14,568 nt of DNA from contig CAMNQN010000065.1 in NCBI GenBank assembly GCA_946549155.1, positions 1 through 14,568 on the forward strand, read 5' to 3'. This stretch comes from an uncultured Lachnospiraceae bacterium. Lineage in GTDB: Bacteria > Bacillota > Clostridia > Lachnospirales > Lachnospiraceae. A program made the position numbers and the translations under genes. This document shows, one piece after another, positions 5,225 to 13,000 of this stretch. The stretch's first letter is position 1; each line of letters opens with the position of its first letter. The notes under the pieces were generated by a model that saw nothing but the letters and a program-made list of their open reading frames with translations, made no database searches and was not told the DNA's origin.

Positions 5225-6769
5225 ATGGCAGTGACATTATTTGCGGCAATCGTCATCGGCTCCACGGAAACCGAGATGAAGATATTTGAGCTTTCGCCCC
5301 GCAGGGGCATGAAGGAGATTGACTGCGTCAGCACCCGCATTAATCTGGGCGTGGATGCCTACAGTAAGGGGCAGCTGGCGGTGGAAAAGGTGAAGGAGCT
5401 CTGTCAGGTGCTCAAGGAGTTTAAGACGGTGATGGAGGGCTACAAGGTGGATGCTTACCGTATCTGTGCCACCAGCGCGTTGCGGGAGATCCGTTCTTCC
5501 CTGATCACAAAGGACTATATTGAGAAGCAGACCGGCTTATCCATTGAGATTCTGAGCAACTCAGAGCAGCGGTTTTTGGATTACAAATCCATCGCCTCAG
5601 AGAGTGATTCCTTTGAAGCCATCATCCAGAGCGGTACAGCCATCGTGGATATCGGCGGAAACAGTATGCAAATTTCCGTATTTGACAACGATAAGCTGAT
5701 CACCACCCAAAATATCCGTATGGGAAAGGTGAGCACCCGGGAGAAGTTTCTCCCCCTGGCAAAGAATAATGTCCACTTTGAAAAAATTGTCATGGAGCTG
5801 ATGGAGCATGAACTGAACGGTTTTGCCAAGCTGTATCAGAAGGACCGCCAGATCAAAAATCTGATCGTGGTGGAGAGTGATCTGCAGTCCCTGACGAAAA
5901 AGGGGCAGGAGAATCCGGGGCCCATCTCCATGATCTCCGGCGAACAGTTTCAGAAGCTGTACCAGCAGATTGTGTATCTGAACCCGGATGAAATCACGGA
6001 TAAATTTGAGATTTCCGCGGACACCGCCATGCTGGTGGTGCCCTCCGCCCTGTTCTGCAAATGCCTGCTGGAGAAGCTGGGGGCGGAGAACATCTGGTTC
6101 TCCTCCATGAGCATGAGTGACGGCATCTGCTACGACTATGCGGTGGCCAACAAATTTCTGCGGCCCAGCCATAATTTCGAGGAGGATATCATTGCCGCTT
6201 CCCGAAATATCGCCAAGCGTTATAAGAGCAATATGGCCCATATCCGGAACATGGAGGAGCTGACGCTGCAGATTTTTGACAAGATGAGGAAGGTACACGG
6301 CATGAATCAGCGGCACCGCCTGCTGCTGCAGATTTCCGTGATTCTGCATAACTGCGGAAAATATATCAGCCTCACCAATGTGGCGGAGTGCGCCTACAAT
6401 ATCATCATGGCCACAGAGATCATCGGGCTGTCCCACTCAGAGCGGGAAGTCATTGCCAATGTGGTCCGGTTCAATACGCTGGAATTTTGTTATTATGATG
6501 AATTGGCCACCTTCAGCAGCGTCAGCCGGGAGGATTATCTGGTGATTGCGAAGCTGACCGCGATCCTGCGTGTGGCTAACGCGCTGGACCGCAGCCACAA
6601 GCAGAAATTCCGGGATGTGAACATTACACTGCGGGAGGACAAGCTGATTCTGGTGGTGGACAGCCAGGAGGATCTGGCCCTGGAGAAGGGGACGCTGGCG
6701 GAAAAGACAGAATTTTTTGAGGAAGTATTTAACGTGCATCCTGTGGTGAAGCAGAAAAAGAAAATGTAG
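5225..6769 (+). CDS. Ppx/GppA-like phosphatase family protein with altered active site
   Basis: The 514-residue protein belongs to the exopolyphosphatase / pppGpp phosphatase family (ASKHA fold), which removes phosphate from polyphosphate or pppGpp. The N-terminal pair of ASKHA domains spans about 1-310; a helical HD-like C-terminal domain follows (about 315-510) with the family-like ILRVANALDRSH (447-458). Several key positions differ from E. coli Ppx. The first phosphate loop reads AIVIGSTE (8-15), with V10 where Asp is usual. The second reads DIGGNSMQ (142-149) instead of DIGGGSTE, losing the Glu. LSNSEQR (110-116) keeps one of two adjacent Glu. The HD motif reads HN (375-376) and later metal ligands are not seen. 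It may have changed activity or be a regulatory pseudoenzyme. ppk1 follows after nine bases, which supports a polyphosphate role. Start ATG 5225, AGGGG at 5212-5216. Confidence 0.8.
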   Translation: MAVTLFAAIVIGSTETEMKIFELSPRRGMKEIDCVSTRINLGVDAYSKGQLAVEKVKELCQVLKEFKTVMEGYKVDAYRICATSALREIRSSLITKDYIEKQTGLSIEILSNSEQRFLDYKSIASESDSFEAIIQSGTAIVDIGGNSMQISVFDNDKLITTQNIRMGKVSTREKFLPLAKNNVHFEKIVMELMEHELNGFAKLYQKDRQIKNLIVVESDLQSLTKKGQENPGPISMISGEQFQKLYQQIVYLNPDEITDKFEISADTAMLVVPSALFCKCLLEKLGAENIWFSSMSMSDGICYDYAVANKFLRPSHNFEEDIIAASRNIAKRYKSNMAHIRNMEELTLQIFDKMRKVHGMNQRHRLLLQISVILHNCGKYISLTNVAECAYNIIMATEIIGLSHSEREVIANVVRFNTLEFCYYDELATFSSVSREDYLVIAKLTAILRVANALDRSHKQKFRDVNITLREDKLILVVDSQEDLALEKGTLAEKTEFFEEVFNVHPVVKQKKKM

Positions 6770-6778
6770 GAGGGCGTC

Positions 6779-8911
6779 ATGGCAGCTGTTGATTACACAA
6801 AACCAGAGTATTATACCAACCGGGAATTGAGCTGGCTGGAATTTAATATGCGTATCCTTGGGGAGGCCAGGGACAAGGCGAATCCCCTGTTTGAACGTCT
6901 GAAGTTTTTAAGCATCACCGCGTCCAACCTGGACGAATTTTTCATGATCCGTGTGGCGTCCCTGAAGGATATGGTGCACGCCAGGTACACGAAGCCGGAT
7001 ATCGCGGGACTGAAGCCGGAGGCACAGCTGGAGCTGATTCAGGAGAAGGCCCACAGCCTGGTACAGCTTCAGTATTCCACCTACAACCGTTCCCTGCTGC
7101 CGGCCTTAAAGCAGGAGGGCCTGGAGCTGGTGACGGCCCATGAGGATTTGACGAAGGAGCAGCAGGAATTTGTGGACCGGTATTTTGAGGAGAATGTCTA
7201 CCCTGTGCTCACGCCCATGGCCATGGATTCCTCCCGGCCCTTCCCGCTGATTCGGAACAAATCCTTAAATATCGGCGCACTGATCTCCAAAAAAGGGGAG
7301 AAGGGAAAATCGGAGTTTGCCACAGTGCAGGTTCCGGCGGTGCTGCCCCGGTTTATCGAGCTGCCCGCAAGCCCTGAGGGACACCGGAGTGTGATCCTCC
7401 TGGAGGAGATGATCGAGCGGAATATTGATAAGCTGTTTTTAAATTATGATGTGGTCTGCGCCCATCCCTACCGGATTATGCGAAATGCGGATCTGACCAT
7501 CGATGAGGATGAGGCGGCGGATCTGCTGAAGGAGATTCAGAAGCAGTTAAAGAAGCGCCAGTGGGGCGAGGTTATCCGTCTGGAAATTGAGGAGAAGATG
7601 GATGAAAAGCTGTTAAAGGTGCTGAAAAAGGAATTTGACGTGAAATCCGACGATATTTATTCCATCAGCGGCCCTCTGGATCTTACATTCCTGATGAAAA
7701 TGTATAGGCTGGATGGTTTTGACCATTTAAAAACACCTCCCTACAAGCCACAGCCGGTGCCGGCCCTGATGGAGGAACCGGATATTTTCGCGGCCATCCG
7801 CAAAAAGGATATCCTGCTGCACCATCCCTATATGACCTTCGATCCGGTGGTGGATTTCGTCCGCAGGGCCGCGAAGGATCCCCAGGTGCTGGCGATCAAG
7901 CAGACGCTGTACCGGGTCAGCGGCCATTCTCCCATCGTGGCAGCGCTGGCGCAGGCTGCGGAGAACGGCAAACAGGTATCGGTCCTGGTGGAGTTAAAGG
8001 CCCGTTTTGATGAAGAGAACAATATTATCTGGGCGAAGATGCTGGAGAAGGCCGGCTGCCATGTGATCTACGGCCTGGTGGGCTTAAAGACCCACAGCAA
8101 GATTACGCTGGTGGTGCGCCGGGAGGAGGACGGTATCCGCCGCTATGTGCATCTGGGCACCGGTAACTATAATGATTCCACAGCGAAGCTCTACACCGAC
8201 TGCGGCATCATGACCTGTTCCGAGGCCATCGGCGAGGATGCCACGGCGGTCTTTAACATGCTGTCCGGCTACTCGGAGCCCAAGAGCTGGAATCGTCTGT
8301 CCCTGGCTCCTATCTGGCTGCGGAAAAAATTTTTAAGCCTGATTCGCCGGGAGACGGAGCACGCCAGAGAAGGCCGGCCTGCCCGGATCATTGCCAAGAT
8401 GAATTCCCTCTGTGATCAGGAGGTGATTGCGGCACTCTACGAGGCTTCCGCCGCAGGTGTGAAAATTCAGCTGATTATCCGTGGAATCTGCTGCTTGAAG
8501 GTGGGGATTCCAAAGATCAGTGAAAACATTTCTGTGCGTTCGCTGGTGGGCACCTTCCTGGAACACAGCCGGATCTTCTATTTCCAGAACGGCGGGGAGG
8601 AGGAGCTGTATATGGGCAGCGCCGACTGGATGCCCCGGAATCTGGATAAGCGGGTGGAGATTCTGTTCCCGGTGGAGGATGCGGATCTGAAAAAGGAAGT
8701 AAAGCATATCCTGGATATTCAGCTGGCGGACACCTTAAAGGCCCATGAGCTTAAGCCGGGCAATACCTACGAAAAGATCGACAAGCGGGGGAAAACGCTG
8801 CTGTGCGCCCAGGAATACTTCTGCGAGGAAGCGAAGAAGCGGGCGGAGGTGACGGCGGATCCTGCGCTGACCCGTGTATTTATACCGGCGGAGCCTGTTG
8901 AGGACGAGTGA
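6779..8911 (+). CDS. ppk1: Polyphosphate kinase 1
   Basis: The 710-residue enzyme reversibly builds polyphosphate from the terminal phosphate of ATP. The N-terminal domain begins with NRELSWLEFN (14-23) and LSITASNLDEFFMIRVASLK (44-63), both diagnostic. The middle and C-terminal phospholipase D-like domains hold KQTLYRVSG (374-382), the catalytic histidine in LKTHSKI (H439, matching H435 of E. coli), RYVHLGTGNYN (455-465) and the second histidine in FLEHSRIFYF (H596, matching H592). Length is normal and all key residues are present, so the enzyme should be active. The start ATG 6779 lies behind AGGAGGG (6768-6774), which overlaps the stop codon of the Ppx-like gene, so the two are probably translationally coupled. 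Kinase and putative exopolyphosphatase genes side by side form a classic polyphosphate module. ispG follows after a 55-base gap with no visible terminator. Confidence 0.97.
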   Translation: MAAVDYTKPEYYTNRELSWLEFNMRILGEARDKANPLFERLKFLSITASNLDEFFMIRVASLKDMVHARYTKPDIAGLKPEAQLELIQEKAHSLVQLQYSTYNRSLLPALKQEGLELVTAHEDLTKEQQEFVDRYFEENVYPVLTPMAMDSSRPFPLIRNKSLNIGALISKKGEKGKSEFATVQVPAVLPRFIELPASPEGHRSVILLEEMIERNIDKLFLNYDVVCAHPYRIMRNADLTIDEDEAADLLKEIQKQLKKRQWGEVIRLEIEEKMDEKLLKVLKKEFDVKSDDIYSISGPLDLTFLMKMYRLDGFDHLKTPPYKPQPVPALMEEPDIFAAIRKKDILLHHPYMTFDPVVDFVRRAAKDPQVLAIKQTLYRVSGHSPIVAALAQAAENGKQVSVLVELKARFDEENNIIWAKMLEKAGCHVIYGLVGLKTHSKITLVVRREEDGIRRYVHLGTGNYNDSTAKLYTDCGIMTCSEAIGEDATAVFNMLSGYSEPKSWNRLSLAPIWLRKKFLSLIRRETEHAREGRPARIIAKMNSLCDQEVIAALYEASAAGVKIQLIIRGICCLKVGIPKISENISVRSLVGTFLEHSRIFYFQNGGEEELYMGSADWMPRNLDKRVEILFPVEDADLKKEVKHILDIQLADTLKAHELKPGNTYEKIDKRGKTLLCAQEYFCEEAKKRAEVTADPALTRVFIPAEPVEDE

Positions 8912-8966
8912 AGCTTTCCTGACATTTGAAACTACACAGAACAGAAATGAGGAGGAGGCGTTGGAT

Positions 8967-10022
8967 ATGTATCGTGACTGTACAAAAAAAATTCAGATCG
9001 GGAATCGGATCATCGGCGGCGGCAGCCCCATCCTGATTCAGTCCATGACCAATACAAAAACGGAGGATGTAACGGCCACCGTGGCCCAGATAAACCGTCT
9101 GGCTGCGGCCGGATGTGAGATTATCCGCTGTGCGGTCCCCACCATGGAGGCAGCCAGGGCGCTGGCGGAGATTAAGAAGGAGATTTCCATCCCGCTGGTG
9201 GCGGACATCCATTTTGATTACAGGCTGGCTATCGCCGCCATTGAGAACGGTGCGGACAAAATCCGCATCAATCCGGGCAATATCGGAAGCGCCGACCGGG
9301 TGCAGGCGGTGGTGAGCGCGGCAAAGGAGCGGAATATTCCCATCCGCGTGGGGGTAAACAGCGGTTCCCTGGAAAAAGAGCTGGTGGCGAAATACCACGG
9401 CGTGACGGCGGAGGGGCTGGTGGAGAGCGCCCTGATGAAGGTGACTATGATCGAGGATATGGGTTATGACAATCTGGTGATCAGCATCAAGTCCTCCGAC
9501 GTATTGATGTGTGCCAGGGCCCATGAGCAGATCGCAGCCCAGACGGAATATCCGCTGCATGTGGGTATTACCGAGGCAGGCACGCTGCTGTCAGGCAATA
9601 TCAAGTCCGCCGTCGGCTTAGGAATCATCCTCTCCCAGGGCATTGGCGATACGATCCGTGTGTCCCTGACCGGCGATCCCCTGGAGGAGGTTAAATCTGC
9701 GAAGCTGATTCTGCGGACGCTGGGCCTAAGACAGGGCGGTATCGAGGTGGTGTCCTGTCCCACCTGCGGGCGGACCCAGATCGATCTCATCGGCCTGGCC
9801 AACCAGGTGGAGAATATGGTGGCAGACATCCCGCTGAACCTGAAGGTGGCGGTGATGGGCTGCGTGGTCAACGGCCCCGGAGAGGCGAAGGAAGCGGACA
9901 TCGGTATCGCCGGAGGAAAGGGTGAGGGCCTGCTGATCAAAAAGGGCGAGATTATCCGCAAGGTTCCGGAGGATCAGCTTTTGACGGTCCTTCGGGAAGA
10001 ATTGCTGCACTGGAGTGAGTAA
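8967..10022 (+). CDS. ispG: 4-hydroxy-3-methylbut-2-enyl diphosphate synthase (IspG/GcpE)
   Basis: The 351-residue iron-sulfur enzyme carries out the sixth step of the methylerythritol phosphate pathway, reducing MEcPP to HMBPP with electrons from ferredoxin or flavodoxin. The N-terminal TIM barrel includes SMTNTKTEDV (26-35), ADIHFDYRLA (79-88), KIRINPGNIG (98-107) and ISIKSSD (172-178). The C-terminal domain carries the [4Fe-4S] ligands: CPTCGR (C264, C267), MGCVVNGPGEA (C299) and E306. Length fits the compact bacterial two-domain form. The start ATG 8967 has GGAGGAGG (8951-8958) eight bases upstream. A longer frame opens at 8874 inside ppk1, but its first 31 residues are unlike the family, and TTG 8961 is too close to the ribosome site. 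polC begins two bases after the stop. Confidence 0.97.
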   Translation: MYRDCTKKIQIGNRIIGGGSPILIQSMTNTKTEDVTATVAQINRLAAAGCEIIRCAVPTMEAARALAEIKKEISIPLVADIHFDYRLAIAAIENGADKIRINPGNIGSADRVQAVVSAAKERNIPIRVGVNSGSLEKELVAKYHGVTAEGLVESALMKVTMIEDMGYDNLVISIKSSDVLMCARAHEQIAAQTEYPLHVGITEAGTLLSGNIKSAVGLGIILSQGIGDTIRVSLTGDPLEEVKSAKLILRTLGLRQGGIEVVSCPTCGRTQIDLIGLANQVENMVADIPLNLKVAVMGCVVNGPGEAKEADIGIAGGKGEGLLIKKGEIIRKVPEDQLLTVLREELLHWSE

Positions 10023-10024
10023 GT

Positions 10025-13000
10025 ATGGTGAAAGCATTTTTTGAGGTCTTTCCCAATCTTTCCCTGGAGGAGGATGCCCGGGAATTGATGGGACAGTGCG
10101 GCATTGCCAGGGTCACCATGAATGCCCGGAAAGACCTGATGCGCATTTATCTGGAAAGCGATACGCTGATTCATAAGAAATATATTTTAGAGACAGAGCG
10201 GGCCATCTGTGACCAGCTCTGTTTCCGTGTTCCTGTTACCGTAAAAATTATCGAGAAATTTCATCTGTCCGGACAGTATACGGCGAAGAAGCTGATGCCG
10301 ATCTATCGGGACAGTATTTTGCTGGAATTAAAAGAGTACAATATCTTTTTATATAACCTGTTTCGGAACGCCCAGTGGGAGTTCACCGATGAGGATACCC
10401 TGCGGCTGACCATGGAGGATAATGTGGTGGCGGAGGGGAAGGAAGAGGAGCTTCTGGCGATTCTTGAGAAAATCTTCTGTGAGCGCTGCGGGCAGCATCT
10501 GAAAATCGAAGCCAGGCTGACGGAACCGAAGGAGAGCCAGAACCGAAGGTTTGCCCAGATCCGCTTAGAGCAGGAGGTGGAGACCATCCGGCAGCGGCTG
10601 AATAAAAACCGGGAGGATACCGGAGCGGACGACAACGAATTTATGGAAGCGCCAGAGGCGGGCAGCCAGGGCAAAAGTTCCGCGGAAGGCGGGGCCTATG
10701 TGCAGGCAGGCCATCCGGCGAGCAGCGGACAGAGGACGGCCAGCAGTGCATCCGCCGGCGGTTCCGGGGCAGAAGGAGGCCATAGCGGCGGCGCAGACGG
10801 CAGAGGAAAGGGCGGAAATGGCAGTCAGGAAGGGTTCCGGAGCGGAAAATTTTCCGGCGGCCGCTTCCAGCGCAGAGACAGCGGCAAATACGGCGGCTCC
10901 ATCCGGCGTTCCGACAATCCGGATGTGCTGGTGGGCCGGGACTTTGAGGACGATGCGATTCCCATTGAGCAGATTGTGGGCGAAATGGGGGAGATCGCCA
11001 TCCGTGGACAGATACAGAATCTGGAGACCCGGGAGATCCGTGGGGAGAAAACCATCATTATGATGGAGGTGACAGACTTCACCGATACCATCGTGGTGAA
11101 GATGTTTGCCCGCAATGACCAGATGGAAGAGATTAACGCCGGGCTGAAAAAGGGAATCTTTGTCAAAATCAAGGGGGTCACCACCATTGACAAATTCGAC
11201 AGCCAGCTCACCATCGGCTCTGTCATGGGAATCAAAAAAATCGCGGACTTCAGGACGCCCCGGATGGATACCTACCCGGAGAAACGGGTGGAGCTGCACT
11301 GCCATACCAAAATGAGTGATATGGACGGCGTGTCCGATGTGGCGGATATTATCAACTGTGCCATCAAGTGGGGCCATCCGGCCATTGCCGTGACGGACCA
11401 CGGCGCGGTGCAGGCCTTTACGGAGGCCAGCCACGCGCTGCCCAAGGGAACGGATTTTAAGATTATCTATGGCGTGGAGGGCTATCTGGTGGATGATTCG
11501 AAGGAACTGGCCATCCGCTCCCGGGGGCAGACGCTGCGGGAGCCCTTTGTGGTGTTCGACCTGGAAACCACCGGCTTTTCCCCCATCCAGAACCGTATCA
11601 TCGAGATCGGCGCGGTGCGGGTGGAGGACGGGAAAATTACGGACCGGTTCAGCACCTTTGTGAATCCCGATGTGCCCATTCCATACCGGATTGAGCAGCT
11701 TACCGGAATCAATGATGCAATGGTGATGGAAGCCCCGGGAATCGATGAGATTTTGCCTCGTTTTCTGGAATTTTGCCAGGGCGCGGTGCTGGTGGCCCAC
11801 AACGCCTCCTTTGATATGAGCTTTATTGAGGAGAACTGTCTCCGCCTGGGGCTGGAGCAGGAATTTACCTATGTGGATACCGTGGCCATGGCCCGGGTGC
11901 TGCTGCCTCAGCTGAACCGGTTTAAGCTGGACACGGTGGCGAAGGCCCTGGGTGTTTCCCTGCAGAATCATCACCGGGCGGTGGATGATGCCGGGTGTAC
12001 CGCGGAGATTTTCGAGAAGTTTATCCAGATGCTGGAGCAGCGGGATGTCTTTAACCTGGATCAGCTCAACGAGCTGGGGCAGTCTTCCATGGATCAGATT
12101 AAGAAAATGCCCACTTACCATGTGATCCTGCTGGCCACCTGCGATGTGGGGCGGGTGAATCTGTACCGGCTGGTATCCTGGTCCCATCTGCAATATTATA
12201 ACCGCAGGCCAAGAATTCCCAAGAGCGTTCTGTCCCAGTACCGGGAGGGGCTGCTGATCGGCTCCGCCTGTGAGGCCGGGGAGCTGTTTCAGGCGGTGGT
12301 GCGGGGAGCTTCGGAGCAGGAGCTGGCCCGTCTGGTGAATTTTTATGATTATCTGGAGATTCAGCCCCTGGGCAACAATATGTTTATGACCAGGGAGGAT
12401 CAGGACGAGCCCAAGACGGTGGAACAGCTGAAGGATTATAACCGGAAGATTGTGCAGCTGGGGGAGCAGTACAACAAGCCGGTGGTGGCCACCTGCGACG
12501 TGCATTTTCTGAATCCGGAGGATGAGATTTACCGCCGGATTATCATGACCGGCAAGGGATTTAAGGATGCGGACGATCAGGCGCCGCTGTACCTGCGTAC
12601 CACCGAGGAGATGCTGAAGGAATTTGACTATCTGGGGGAGGAAAAGGCCCGGGAGATCGTGATTACCAACACGGTGAAAATCGCGGACATGTGCGAAAAG
12701 ATTTCCCCCGTGCGTCCGGATAAATGCCCGCCGGTGATCGAAAATTCCGACCAGCTTTTGACGGATCTGTGTTACAATAAAGCCCATGAGATTTACGGGG
12801 AACAGCTGCCCTCCATCGTGGAGGAGCGGCTGCAGAGGGAGCTGAATTCTATTATCTCCAACGGATTCGCGGTAATGTATATCATCGCCCAGAAGCTGGT
12901 GTGGAAGTCCAACGCGGACGGCTACCTGGTGGGCTCCCGGGGATCTGTGGGTTCCTCCTTCGTGGCCACCATGTCCGGTATCACGGAGGTAAATCCCCTA

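Noticed and set aside
8912..8966. Possible terminator or promoter between ppk1 and ispG
   Set aside because: No hairpin with a U run and no sigma-A boxes are visible; the gap only holds the ispG ribosome site.
8874..8966. 31-codon N-terminal extension of ispG overlapping ppk1
   Set aside because: The extra residues are unlike IspG, and GGAGGAGG at 8951-8958 is ideally placed for ATG 8967.
10565..12787. 740-codon open frame on the minus strand
   Set aside because: It lies wholly opposite polC, whose domains and catalytic residues are clear. The antisense product is rich in His, Gln and Leu with no recognisable domain, as expected from a G+C-rich coding shadow.
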